Assembly: GCF_004349245.1 (NCBI RefSeq)
Contig: NZ_SMLC01000024.1
Coordinates: 1 to 62,371, forward strand
Length of the DNA stretch: 62,371 nt
Source of the DNA: Actinomadura sp. 6K520
GTDB lineage: Bacteria > Actinomycetota > Actinomycetes > Streptosporangiales > Streptosporangiaceae
Direction: 5' to 3'
Shown: positions 44,868 through 53,561 of the stretch, one piece after another
Layout of the letters: every line of letters starts with the position of its first letter
Position numbering within the stretch: the first letter of the stretch is position 1
Notes under the pieces: generated by a model
Database searches by the model: none
What the model was told of the DNA's origin: nothing
The model's input: the letters and a program-made list of their open reading frames with translations, nothing else
Program-made: the position numbers and the translations under genes

Positions 44868-46841
44868 TCAGCCAATGGTGCGATGGACGTCCTCCTTCTC
44901 GCTCGCACCCGGCTCGGACGGCGCGATCCACGGCCCGGGGATGGACGGATCCAGGACGCCCTCCTCCACCCAGGCGAAGTCGCCCTTGAGGACGGCGCGG
45001 GCCAGTTTCGCGTCCACCGCGTCGGTGTTGCGCCACAGCCCGTCGAACAGCTCCTCGACCCGGACGCGCGCCTGCCGGCAGAACGCGTCCGCGAGCAGCA
45101 CGGCCGACTTCCCGGGCGCCGTGGCGGGCCCCTCGCCGCCGGGGCCGGCGCTCGCGAGCGGACCCGCCGCGGACGAGTCGGCCTGCGCGCGGACGCACAC
45201 CGCGCTCATCGCGAACAGCTCGGCGCCGATGTCGACCATCCGGCCGAGGAAGCCCTGCCGCTGCTCCAGGCCGCCCTGCCAGCGCCCGGCCGCGTAGAAG
45301 ATCGACCGGGCCAGCTTGCGGGAGGACCGCTCGACGAACCGCAGGTGCCGCGCCAGCGCCCCGAACTCGGCGTAGGACTTCGGGCGCTGCCCGGCCCCGG
45401 TGACCAGCGTCGGCAGCCAGCGCGCGTAGAACCCGCCCGCCTTCGCCGCCGCCCGCGCCTTCGTCCCGGCGGACGCGTCCGGGTCGATGATGTCCCCGGC
45501 GACCGACAGGTGCGCGTCCACCGCCTCGCGGGCGATCAGCAGGTGCATGATCTCGGTGGAGCCCTCGAAGATCCGGTTGATGCGCAGGTCGCGGAACAGC
45601 TGCTCGGCGGGCACCCCGCGCTCGCCGCGCGCCGCGAGCGACTCGGCGGTCTCGTAGCCGCGCCCGCCGCGCAGCTGGATCAGCTCGTCGGCGGCGCGGC
45701 ACGCCATCTCCGACGACCACAGCTTCGCCAGCGCCGCCTCGATCCGGATGTCGTTGCGCTCGTCGTCGGCGAGCTGGCTGGACAGGTCGAGCATCGCCTC
45801 CATCGCGTACGCGGTCGCCGCGATGAACGAGATCTTGCGGGAGACGGCCTCGTGCTCGCCGACCGGCCGGCCCCACTGCACCCGCTCCCGGGACCACTCC
45901 CGCGCGATCTTCGCGGCCCACTTGCCGCCCGCCGCGCAGATCGCGGGCAGCGACAGCCGCCCGGTGTTCAGCGTGGTCAGCGCGACCTTCAGGCCCGCGC
46001 CCTCCTTGCCGATCAGGTTCGCCTTGGGGACGCGGACGTCGTGGAACCGGGTGACGCCGTTCTCGATGCCGCGCAGCCCCATGAACGCGTTGCGGTTCTC
46101 CACGGTGATGCCGGGCGTGGACATGTCCACGACGAACGCGGAGATGCCGCCGCGGCGGTCCTCCGACTTCGGGACGCGCGCCATGACGACGACGAGGTCG
46201 GCGACGACGCCGTTGGTCGTCCACAGCTTGACGCCGTTGAGGACGTAGTCGTCGCCGTCGGGGACGGCGGTGGCGCGCAGCCGGGCCGGGTCGGAGCCGA
46301 CGTCGGGCTCGGTGAGCAGGAACGCGCTGATCTGCCGGGCGCAGCGCGGCAGCCACTCGTCCTTCTGCTCCCGCGTCCCGAACATCTTGATCGGCTGCGG
46401 GACGCCGATGGACTGGTGCGCGGACAGCAGCGCGCCGAGGGCCGGGTTGACCGACCCGGCGACCATCAGGGCGCGCCCGTAGTAGAGCTGGCTGAGGCCG
46501 AGGCCGCCGTACTTCTCAGGGATCTTCATGCCGAGCGCGCCGAGGTCCCGCAGGCCCTCGATGACGTCGTCCGGAATCCGCGACTCCCGCTCGATCAGCG
46601 CCGGGTCGATCTTCGTGGCGCAGAACTCGGTGAGCCGCGCGAGGAACTCCTCGCCCTTGCGGCGGGCCTCCTCGTCCGGCCGGGGATGGGGGTGGACGAG
46701 GTCGAGGCGGAAGTCCCCGAGGAAGAGCTGCTTGCCGAAGCTCGGCAGCCGCCACTCGGTCTCCCGCGCCTCTTCGGCGACCTTTCGCGCGGTCCGCTCG
46801 TCCACGTGCTGCCCGGCCTGCGCGGGGCTGGTCTGGCTCAT
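44868..46841 (-). CDS. Acyl-CoA dehydrogenase, long form
   Basis: 657 residues: an ACAD domain (about 60-430) plus a C-terminal extension of some 230 residues, as in VLCAD/ACAD9-like and some mycobacterial FadE proteins. FAD/substrate motifs are FLLTEPDVGSDPARLRATA, KLWTTNGVVADL and QLRGGRGYETAESLA; the catalytic-base region is FRDLRINRIFEGSTEIMHLLIAREAVD. GAGGAGG precedes ATG 46841; the longer open frame to 47189 is antisense to the iclR promoter. It probably oxidises long-chain acyl-CoA. Divergent IclR is the likely regulator. Confidence 0.9.
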   Translation of the reverse strand: MSQTSPAQAGQHVDERTARKVAEEARETEWRLPSFGKQLFLGDFRLDLVHPHPRPDEEARRKGEEFLARLTEFCATKIDPALIERESRIPDDVIEGLRDLGALGMKIPEKYGGLGLSQLYYGRALMVAGSVNPALGALLSAHQSIGVPQPIKMFGTREQKDEWLPRCARQISAFLLTEPDVGSDPARLRATAVPDGDDYVLNGVKLWTTNGVVADLVVVMARVPKSEDRRGGISAFVVDMSTPGITVENRNAFMGLRGIENGVTRFHDVRVPKANLIGKEGAGLKVALTTLNTGRLSLPAICAAGGKWAAKIAREWSRERVQWGRPVGEHEAVSRKISFIAATAYAMEAMLDLSSQLADDERNDIRIEAALAKLWSSEMACRAADELIQLRGGRGYETAESLAARGERGVPAEQLFRDLRINRIFEGSTEIMHLLIAREAVDAHLSVAGDIIDPDASAGTKARAAAKAGGFYARWLPTLVTGAGQRPKSYAEFGALARHLRFVERSSRKLARSIFYAAGRWQGGLEQRQGFLGRMVDIGAELFAMSAVCVRAQADSSAAGPLASAGPGGEGPATAPGKSAVLLADAFCRQARVRVEELFDGLWRNTDAVDAKLARAVLKGDFAWVEEGVLDPSIPGPWIAPSEPGASEKEDVHRTIG

Positions 46842-47052
46842 GCGTCCTCCTCGGGCGGGTCCTCGGATGCGACATGGCTCCGCCCCGAAGTTACTCCCAG
46901 GTCGTACTTCTGAGTAGTCCCGTACATGTGAGCGCCCTTTCCCCAGGCGGTATCGGGAAACCCTCCGCGAGCCCACGTCAGAAGTGATCAAATGGAGGGC
47001 GACCGTCGCCGAGGCCTTGACCGGACCAGGCCAGAGGGGTTCGCTGTGGGTA
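46842..47052. promoter_or_regulatory. Divergent promoter region, acyl-CoA dehydrogenase / iclR
   Basis: 211 bp. The stretch from 46890 to 46935 is less GC-rich and contains TACTC and GAGTA half-sites about 15 nt apart (near 46895 and 46914), a possible operator. Assignment to IclR is a guess. Confidence 0.35.
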
Positions 47053-47811
47053 ATGGATGAGACACGCAAACCCACACTCATCGCTTCGGTGCAGCGTGCC
47101 CTGCGCCTCATGGAAGTGGTCGCGTCGCATCCGAACGGCGCCCCCGCCAAGCAGCTCGCGAGAGAGGCCCGGCTGCCCCTCGCCACCACCTACCACCTGC
47201 TGCGCACCCTCGCGCACGAGGGCTACGCGACGCGCCTGCCGGACGGCGTCTGGGTGCTGGGCGAGCGGGTCGAGGCGCTGCACGGGCAGAGCAGGGCGCA
47301 GCAGCTGCTGGCCCGCATCCGCCCCACCCTGATGGACCTGCGGGACGAGCTGGGCGTCGCGGCGTACTTCAGCATGCACATGGACGACGAGATCCGCCTC
47401 ATCGACATCGCCGACGGCCCGCGCGCCCCCCGCGTCGACGTCTGGGTCGGCTTCGAGGACGCCGCGCACGCCACCGCGATCGGCAAGTGCGTCCTCAGCC
47501 AGTTCGACGAGGAGCGCCGCCGCGACTACCTGGCGCGGCACCCGCTCGTCGACCTGACCCCGCACACCATCACCGACCCCGGCCGGCTGTTTAGGTCTCT
47601 CGAATCGCCGAGCGGCCTGCAGTACGACCGCGAGGAGTACGCCCTCGGCACCGCCTGCGCCGCCGTCCCGGTCACCGACGCCGCGGGCACCGTCCTGGGC
47701 GCCCTCGCCATCTCCTGCCGCCCCGCCAAGCTCGCCAGGGTCGAACGCTCCGCCCACCTGATGCGCGCCACCGCCGACGAGATCCAGCGCACCCTGACCC
47801 TCACCCCCTGA
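47053..47811 (+). CDS. IclR-family transcription regulator
   Basis: 252 residues. N-terminal winged helix (SVQRALRLMEVVASHPNGAPAKQLAREARLPLATTYHLLRTLAHEGYATR) and C-terminal effector-binding domain (VDVWVGFEDAAHATAIGKCVLSQF, GTACAAVPVTDAAGTVLGALAIS). Conservation begins at MDETRKPTLIASV, so ATG 47053 is chosen over GTG 46984. It is divergent from the acyl-CoA dehydrogenase, which it probably controls. The ligand is likely a carboxylic acid or acyl derivative, by family habit. Confidence 0.88.
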   Translation: MDETRKPTLIASVQRALRLMEVVASHPNGAPAKQLAREARLPLATTYHLLRTLAHEGYATRLPDGVWVLGERVEALHGQSRAQQLLARIRPTLMDLRDELGVAAYFSMHMDDEIRLIDIADGPRAPRVDVWVGFEDAAHATAIGKCVLSQFDEERRRDYLARHPLVDLTPHTITDPGRLFRSLESPSGLQYDREEYALGTACAAVPVTDAAGTVLGALAISCRPAKLARVERSAHLMRATADEIQRTLTLTP

Positions 47812-47819
47812 CCCGGTCC

Positions 47820-48854
47820 TCAGGAGACGCGGCGGCGCGTCCAGTAGAAGCAGAACCCCGTCAGGCCGAGGGTGAGGATGGCGAACAGCCCCGTCTCGGC
47901 CCACTGGAGCGGCCAGAAACGATCGGCGGGGTGGTAGACCACATGCTGCCTGTAGCCGAGTCGCGCGAACGCGTCGAAGCACTCCTGAGCCGGTCCGGCG
48001 GGGCCTTTCGCGCCCGGCCGGGGTCCCGGCGGGGCGCACGGTCCCGGGCCGAGGGAGGCGGGCAGGTGCTCGACCTCGCGGCCGGACGCGTCGACGGTGT
48101 GGTTCGCGAGCGTCCAGGCCCCGGCCTCCGCCTGGGTCCGCACGATCAGGCTGTCGTTGTGCAGCATCAGCGAGTCCAGGTTGTCGGACGTGATCGCGAC
48201 GGTGCCGCTCTCCGGCGGGATGAGGTGCGGGCGGACCCACAGCGGCACCGCGACCTGGACGGCGGCGAACACGGCGAGCGTGATCGCCATGGCGGGCAGG
48301 GTGCGGCGGACGAGCACCCCGACGGTGACGCCGAGCGCGAACGCGAACGCCGCGTAGCCGACCGGGGCGATGCCGTGCGCGTCGAACAGCAGCGGCATGA
48401 TCCGCGAGGAGCGGGTGGCCGCGGCCGCGGCCAGGGGGTCGGACCACCGGTCCACGGCGAAGACGGCGATCCCGGCGGCCGCCATGGAGGCCGACCCGAC
48501 GAGGCCGAGCTTGACGGCCAGCCAGCGGGTGCGCGGCACGCTCTGGTTCCACGCGAGGCGGTGCGTTCCGGCCTCGATCTCCCGGGCGATCAGGGGCGCG
48601 CCCCAGAAGACGCCGAGGAGACCCGGAAGGCCGACCACGATGGCGAGCAGCGCGCCGTAGTACGCCTGGTGCTCGGTGACGAACTGCCGAGCGAACTCGT
48701 TGCACGCGTCCTTGGTGGTGCAGGATGCGATCCCGGTGGCGTACTCGTCCGCGAGGCCCGGACCGGTGAGCGCCAGGGCGGCGCCGAGGACGGCGAGGCC
48801 GGCGAACACGACCGCGCCCTGGACGCGGAACTGCCGGAGCGTCAGCCAGATCAT
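47820..48854 (-). CDS. ABC transporter permease subunit
   Basis: 344 residues, ABC-2 type. Helices near 14-32, 70-90, 110-130, 160-185, 190-210 and at the C-terminus (about 318-338), with a large extracytoplasmic loop after 210. ATG 48854 overlaps the ATPase stop by 4 bp (ATGA), giving coupled translation. It is the last gene of a GntR-ATPase-permease operon. Substrate unknown; YtrA-type systems respond to cell-wall stress in other Gram-positives. Confidence 0.83.
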   Translation of the reverse strand: MIWLTLRQFRVQGAVVFAGLAVLGAALALTGPGLADEYATGIASCTTKDACNEFARQFVTEHQAYYGALLAIVVGLPGLLGVFWGAPLIAREIEAGTHRLAWNQSVPRTRWLAVKLGLVGSASMAAAGIAVFAVDRWSDPLAAAAATRSSRIMPLLFDAHGIAPVGYAAFAFALGVTVGVLVRRTLPAMAITLAVFAAVQVAVPLWVRPHLIPPESGTVAITSDNLDSLMLHNDSLIVRTQAEAGAWTLANHTVDASGREVEHLPASLGPGPCAPPGPRPGAKGPAGPAQECFDAFARLGYRQHVVYHPADRFWPLQWAETGLFAILTLGLTGFCFYWTRRRVS

Positions 48855-49732
48855 CGGATCGCCTCCAGTTTGCGGCGGGACGGCGCGGGGTTCATGTAGG
48901 CGAGCACGAGGTCTTCCAGCCCGACCGGGCCGACCGTCCACGCGGGGTCATGGATCGGGCCGTCCGTCCGGACGATGAGGGTGCTCTGCCGGTCGGTGTG
49001 GCTCTCGGAGACGACCTCCTGGTCCGCGGGGAGGGTGGCCGGGTCGCGGCGCGGCCCGGTCAGCCGGTGGTGGGCGGTGAGCAGGTCGTCGACGTCCCCG
49101 GCGACCCGGACGCGCGACTCCACGAGCACGATGAGGTAGTCGCAGGTCCGTTCCAGGTCGTTCACCAGGTGGGACGACAGGAGGACGCTCAGCGAGTGCT
49201 CGACCGCGGCCTCCATCAGGCCCTGCAGGAACTCGCGGCGGGCCAGCGGGTCGAGCGCCGCGACCGGTTCGTCCAGGACGAGCAGCTCGGGCCGCTTCGC
49301 GACGCCGAGGGTGAGGGCCAGCTGGGCGCGCTGCCCGCCGGACAGCTTCCCGGCTTTGCGCGCGGGGTCCAAGCCGAGCCGCTCGACGCGTTCCCGGGCG
49401 AGGGCGGCGTCCCAGCCGGGGTTGAGCCGCGTCCCCAGCTTCAGATGCTCGGCGACGGTCAGCCCGGCGTAGGTGGGCGTGTCCTGGGCGACGTATCCGA
49501 CCTTGGCGAGCTGCTCCGGCCCGCTCGCCGGCCGCCCGCCGAGCACCCGGATGCCGCCCGCGGAGGGCGAGAGCTGGCCGACCGCCAGGTTCAGCAGCGT
49601 CGTCTTGCCCGCGCCGTTCGGGCCGACGAGGCCGACGACCCGTCCCGCCGGGATGTCGAGTGTGCAGTCGGAGAGCGCCCAGCGCTTCCCGTATCGCTTG
49701 CCCAGGCCCTCGGCCTGGAGGGCGGCGGTCAT
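48851..49732 (-). CDS. ABC transporter ATP-binding protein
   Basis: 293 residues. Walker A GPNGAGKTTLL (about 36-46), signature LSGGQRAQLAL, Walker B LLVLDEPVAALDP and the H-loop SSHLVND. The C-terminal 70 residues form the accessory domain common to multidrug/lantibiotic-type exporters. Its ATG overlaps the GntR gene's stop (ATGA), and its own stop overlaps the permease start. One operon of three tightly coupled genes. Confidence 0.93.
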   Translation of the reverse strand: MTAALQAEGLGKRYGKRWALSDCTLDIPAGRVVGLVGPNGAGKTTLLNLAVGQLSPSAGGIRVLGGRPASGPEQLAKVGYVAQDTPTYAGLTVAEHLKLGTRLNPGWDAALARERVERLGLDPARKAGKLSGGQRAQLALTLGVAKRPELLVLDEPVAALDPLARREFLQGLMEAAVEHSLSVLLSSHLVNDLERTCDYLIVLVESRVRVAGDVDDLLTAHHRLTGPRRDPATLPADQEVVSESHTDRQSTLIVRTDGPIHDPAWTVGPVGLEDLVLAYMNPAPSRRKLEAIR

Positions 49733-50118
49733 GCTATGTCCTCCTGATGGGCGGACCGAAACGTCGTCATGAACAGCGCCTCGATGCTCTCGTCGTCCAG
49801 CCCGGCGAGCCGCGCCTTGGCCAGCCAGCGCTGCAGGTCCTTGCGCAGCGGGCCGTGGGCGGCGAGCGACTCGCCGGCCAGCGTCCGCGTCACGAACGTC
49901 CCGACGCCCGGACGCGGTGCGACGAGGCCCTCGTGCTCCAGCTCCCGGTACGCCTTGAGCACGGTGTTCGGGTTGATGGCGAGCTTGGCCACCACGTCCT
50001 TGACCGTCGGCAGTTGATCGCCCACCCGCAGGAGGTCGAGCCGCAGTGCGTGCCGCACCTGCTGGACGAGCTGCATGTACGGCGACACTCCCGACCCGGA
50101 GTCGAGATGGAACTCGAT
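49729..50118 (-). CDS. GntR-family regulator, YtrA subfamily
   Basis: 129 residues: IEFHLDSGSGVSPYMQLVQQVRHALRL and the winged helix GDQLPTVKDVVAKLAINPNTVLKAYRELEHEGLV, followed by a short C-terminal helix pair; no large ligand domain, as in YtrA. GTG 50118 is chosen over ATG 50133 because GGAGG stands 5 nt before it and family members start MIEFHLD. It probably represses its own operon with the ATPase and permease genes. Confidence 0.9.
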   Translation of the reverse strand: MEFHLDSGSGVSPYMQLVQQVRHALRLDLLRVGDQLPTVKDVVAKLAINPNTVLKAYRELEHEGLVAPRPGVGTFVTRTLAGESLAAHGPLRKDLQRWLAKARLAGLDDESIEALFMTTFRSAHQEDIA

Positions 50119-50137
50119 CACCGCCACCTCCATTTAA

Positions 50138-50149
50138 CTAGGATGCTAG
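50138..50149. promoter_or_regulatory. CTAG-N4-CTAG element upstream of the gntR-ABC operon
   Basis: CTAGGATGCTAG lies about 20 bp before the chosen gntR start, overlapping a possible -10 (TAGTTA on the minus strand, 50139-50134). A palindromic TGCTAGCA overlaps its right half. Likely GntR operator. Confidence 0.5.
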
Positions 50150-50229
50150 CACTTTAGGCGTCTGGTACTCCCGGATGTCAACCTGGAAACGGATTCGTGG
50201 GCGTTTTGTGCCGGGGGCGTAGTTCGGCG

Positions 50230-51171
50230 ATGCTGGGGGGCGTGTCAACGGAGACTCTGAGCGGCGCCGCCGAGTTGCGCGCCCAACTGCACGGGCTGCC
50301 GGGCGTGGACCGGGTCGGGGCCGAGGAACGGGCCGCGCGGCTGGCGACCCGGTCGATCAAGACGACGGCCAAGGCCGCGGCGATCGACCTGGCGATCTCG
50401 ATGGTGGACCTGACCACCCTGGAGGGCGCCGACACCGCCGGGAAGGTGCGGGCGCTGTGCGCCAAGGCCGCGCACCCGGACCCGGCGGACGCGTCGGTGC
50501 CGCGGGTGGCGGCGGTGTGCGTCTACTCCGACCTGGTGGGCGTCGCCGTCCAGGCGCTGGAGGGGACGGGCATCGGCGTCGCGAGCGTGGCGACGTCGTT
50601 CCCCTCGGGACGGGCGCCGCTGGAGGCGAAGCTGGCCGACACGCGGGCGGCGGTGGCCGCGGGCGCGGCGGAGATCGACATGGTGATCGACCGGGGCGCG
50701 TTCCTGGCCGGCGACTACGCCAAGGTCTTCGCGGAGATCGTCGCGGTCAAGGAGACCTGCGGCGACGCGCACCTGAAGGTGATCCTGGAGACCGGGGAAC
50801 TGGCCACGCTCGACAACGTGCGGCGTGCCTCGTGGCTCGCGATGCGGGCCGGCGCGGACTTCATCAAGACCTCGACCGGGAAGGTGTCGCCCGCGGCGAC
50901 GCTCCCGGTGACGCTGGTGATGCTGGAGGCCGTCCGCGACTACCGGGCGGCCACGGGACGGCAGGTCGGCGTCAAGCCGGCGGGCGGGATCCGCACCACC
51001 AAGGACGCGATCAAGTACCTGGTGCTGGTGAACGAGACCGCCGGGCCGGACTGGCTGACGCCCGACTGGTTCCGGCTCGGGGCGTCCAGCGTGCTGAACG
51101 ACCTGCTGATGCAGCGCCGCAAGCTGGCCACCGGGGTGTACTCCGGTCCCGACTACTTCACCCTGGACTGA
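50230..51171 (+). CDS. deoC: Deoxyribose-phosphate aldolase
   Basis: Class I aldolase that splits 2-deoxyribose-5-phosphate into acetaldehyde and glyceraldehyde-3-phosphate. About 313 residues. The Schiff-base lysine is K213 (FIKTSTGKV), with a second lysine in GVKPAGGIRT (K249) and the acidic EIDMVIDRG. All catalytic residues are present. ATG 50230 or GTG 50242 may be the start; both lack a good ribosome site. An aldehyde dehydrogenase gene starts 3 bp after the stop, fitting disposal of the acetaldehyde. Confidence 0.93.
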   Translation: MLGGVSTETLSGAAELRAQLHGLPGVDRVGAEERAARLATRSIKTTAKAAAIDLAISMVDLTTLEGADTAGKVRALCAKAAHPDPADASVPRVAAVCVYSDLVGVAVQALEGTGIGVASVATSFPSGRAPLEAKLADTRAAVAAGAAEIDMVIDRGAFLAGDYAKVFAEIVAVKETCGDAHLKVILETGELATLDNVRRASWLAMRAGADFIKTSTGKVSPAATLPVTLVMLEAVRDYRAATGRQVGVKPAGGIRTTKDAIKYLVLVNETAGPDWLTPDWFRLGASSVLNDLLMQRRKLATGVYSGPDYFTLD

Positions 51172-51174
51172 GCG

Positions 51175-52617
51175 ATGGCTTCTGAGAACGTCTTCGAGTA
51201 CGCGCCGGCGCCCGAGTCCCGTTCCGTCGTCGACATCCGCGGCTCCTACGGGCTGTTCGTCGACGGGGAGTTCACCGACGGGCACGGCGAGCCGTTCAAG
51301 ACGATCAACCCCGCCGACGAGAGCGTGCTGGCCGACGTCGCCCGCGCCGACGAGGCGGACGTCGACCGCGCCGTCAAGGCCGCCCGCAAGGCGTTCGACA
51401 AGGTGTGGGGGCCGGTGCCGGGGCGCGAGCGCGCCAAGTACCTGTACCGCATCGCCCGGATCGTCCAGGAGCGCTCGCGGGAGCTGGCGGTGCTGGAGTC
51501 GATCGACAACGGCAAGCCGATCCGCGAGTCGCGGGACGTGGACGTGCCGCTGGTCGCCGCGCACTTCTTCTACTACGCCGGGTGGGCCGACAAGCTGCGG
51601 CACGCCGGGTTCGGGGACGACCCGAGGCCGCTGGGCGTGGCGGGCCAGGTGATCCCGTGGAACTTCCCGCTGCTGATGCTGGCCTGGAAGATCGCCCCCG
51701 CGCTGGCGTGCGGCAACACCGTCGTGCTCAAGCCCGCCGAGACGACCCCGCTGACGGCGCTGCTGTTCGCCGACATCTGCCGGCAGGCCGAGCTGCCGCC
51801 GGGCGTCGTCAACATCGTCACGGGCGCGGGGGAGACCGGCCGCGCCCTCGTCGCGCACGACGGGATCGACAAGGTCGCCTTCACCGGCTCGACCGACGTC
51901 GGCCGGCAGATCGCCCGGGTCGTCGCCGGGACGAGGAAGAAGCTCACCCTCGAACTCGGCGGCAAGGCCGCCAACATCGTGTTCGACGACGCCGCGCTCG
52001 ACCAGGCCGTCGAAGGCATCGTGAACGGCATCTTCTTCAACCAGGGCCACGTGTGCTGCGCGGGGTCGCGGCTGCTGGTCCAGGAGTCGGTCGCCGGGGA
52101 GCTGCTGGAGCGGCTGAAGGCCCGGATGGCGACGCTGCGGGTCGGGGACCCGCTCGACAAGAACACCGACGTCGGCGCGATCAACTCCGCCGCCCAGCTC
52201 GCCAAGATCCGGGAACTGTCGGACGCGGGCGAGCGGGAGGGGGCCGCGCGCTGGTCGCCGCCCTGCGAGCTGCCCGCCCAGGGCTTCTGGTTCGCACCGA
52301 CGGTCTTCACCGACGTGGCGCAGTCGCACCGGATCGCCCGCGAGGAGATCTTCGGGCCCGTCCTCTCGGTGCTGACGTTCCGGACGCCGGAGGAGGCCGT
52401 GACCAAGGCCAACAACACGCCCTACGGGCTGTCCGCCGGGATCTGGACGGAGAAGGGCTCGCGGATCCTCTGGACGGCGCAGCGGCTCCGCGCCGGCGTG
52501 GTCTGGGCCAACACCTTCAACAAGTTCGATCCGGCCTCCCCGTTCGGCGGCTACAAGGAATCGGGGTTCGGCCGCGAGGGCGGACGCCACGGACTGGAGG
52601 GCTACCTCAGTGTCTGA
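51175..52617 (+). CDS. Aldehyde dehydrogenase (NAD-dependent)
   Basis: 480 residues. NAD-binding residues in QVIPWNFPLLMLAWKIAPALACGNTVVLKPAE, glutamate base E268 (LELGGKAANIVF) and catalytic C294 (GHVCCAGSR). It probably oxidises acetaldehyde or a similar aldehyde from the DeoC reaction. Its last 8 bp overlap the start of a truncated aldehyde dehydrogenase gene, so the two are co-translated. Complete and intact. Confidence 0.93.
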   Translation: MASENVFEYAPAPESRSVVDIRGSYGLFVDGEFTDGHGEPFKTINPADESVLADVARADEADVDRAVKAARKAFDKVWGPVPGRERAKYLYRIARIVQERSRELAVLESIDNGKPIRESRDVDVPLVAAHFFYYAGWADKLRHAGFGDDPRPLGVAGQVIPWNFPLLMLAWKIAPALACGNTVVLKPAETTPLTALLFADICRQAELPPGVVNIVTGAGETGRALVAHDGIDKVAFTGSTDVGRQIARVVAGTRKKLTLELGGKAANIVFDDAALDQAVEGIVNGIFFNQGHVCCAGSRLLVQESVAGELLERLKARMATLRVGDPLDKNTDVGAINSAAQLAKIRELSDAGEREGAARWSPPCELPAQGFWFAPTVFTDVAQSHRIAREEIFGPVLSVLTFRTPEEAVTKANNTPYGLSAGIWTEKGSRILWTAQRLRAGVVWANTFNKFDPASPFGGYKESGFGREGGRHGLEGYLSV

Positions 52618-53479
52618 CAAGGCAGGATCCGAGCGTCTCGCGGTGCGCAAGACCTACAAGCTGTTCATCGGCGGCGCGTTCCCCCGTTCCGAATCCGGCA
52701 GGTCGTACGTGGTCACCGACGCCAAGGGCCGTTTCGTCGCCAACGCGTCCCGCGCGTCCCGCAAGGACGCCCGCGACGCGGTCGTCGCGGCCCGCAAGGC
52801 GTTCCCCGGCTGGTCGGGCCGGACCGCCTACAACCGCGGCCAGATCCTCTACCGCGTCGCCGAGATGCTCGAAGGGCGGCGCGACCAGTTCACCGCCGAA
52901 CTGCGCGGGACGGGCCTGAGCAGGTCGCAGGCCGCCGCCGAGGCGGACGCCGCCGTCGACCGGTGGGTCTGGTACGCGGGCTGGGCCGACAAGATCTCCG
53001 CGGTCGCCGGCTCGGCGAACCCGGTGTCCGGCCCGTTCTTCAACTTCTCCACGCCCGAGCCCACCGGCGTCGTCGCCGTCGTCGCGCCCGACTCGCCGCT
53101 GCTCGGCCTCGTGTCGGTCGTGGCCCCGGTGATCGTGTCCGGGAATACCGCCGTCGTGGTCGCGTCCGAACCGGCGCCCCTGCCGGCGGTCACGCTGGCC
53201 GAGGTGCTGGCCACGTCCGACCTGCCCGGCGGCGTGGTCAACATCCTGACCGGGCACCGCGCCGAACTCGCGCCGTGGCTCGCCGACCACATGGACGTCA
53301 ACGCCGTCGACCTCACCGGGGCGGCGCCCGGGGACGTCCCTGACCTTGAGGAGCGCGCCGCGGGGAACCTCAAGCGCGTGCTGCGCCCGGACGGCGAGGG
53401 CTGGACCGCGGAGCCGGGAACCGCCCGGCTGACCGCGTTCCTGGAGACCAAGACCGTCTGGCATCCCGTGGGCGTCTGA
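52610..53479 (+). CDS. Half aldehyde dehydrogenase without catalytic domain
   Basis: 289 residues. Residues about 20-235 match the NAD-binding half of the ALDH fold (YKLFIGGAFPRSESGRS, TGVVAVVAPDSPLLGLVSVVAPVIVSGNTAVVVASE, SDLPGGVVNILTG). The catalytic domain with the essential Cys and Glu is missing, yet the usual C-terminal motif ETKTVWHPVG closes the protein. The gene is intact and coupled to the full-length enzyme, so it looks maintained, perhaps as a subunit or regulator. GTG 52610. Confidence 0.85.
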   Translation: MSDKAGSERLAVRKTYKLFIGGAFPRSESGRSYVVTDAKGRFVANASRASRKDARDAVVAARKAFPGWSGRTAYNRGQILYRVAEMLEGRRDQFTAELRGTGLSRSQAAAEADAAVDRWVWYAGWADKISAVAGSANPVSGPFFNFSTPEPTGVVAVVAPDSPLLGLVSVVAPVIVSGNTAVVVASEPAPLPAVTLAEVLATSDLPGGVVNILTGHRAELAPWLADHMDVNAVDLTGAAPGDVPDLEERAAGNLKRVLRPDGEGWTAEPGTARLTAFLETKTVWHPVGV

Positions 53480-53524
53480 GCTGAAATCACGCTGCGTGTG
53501 TAGAGGGTCGCTTTCGGTGGAATA

Positions 53525-53560
53525 GATCTCCCCTCGGCTGATCATCACTGGGGGGAGATC
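53525..53560 (+). promoter_or_regulatory. Hairpin sequestering the ribosome site of the histone-like gene
   Basis: GATCTCCCC (53525-53533) pairs with GGGGAGATC (53552-53560), a perfect 9-bp stem with an 18-nt loop. The G-run in the 3' arm is the ribosome-binding site of the gene starting at 53562. Translation could depend on opening this stem. Confidence 0.6.
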
Positions 53561-53561
53561 A

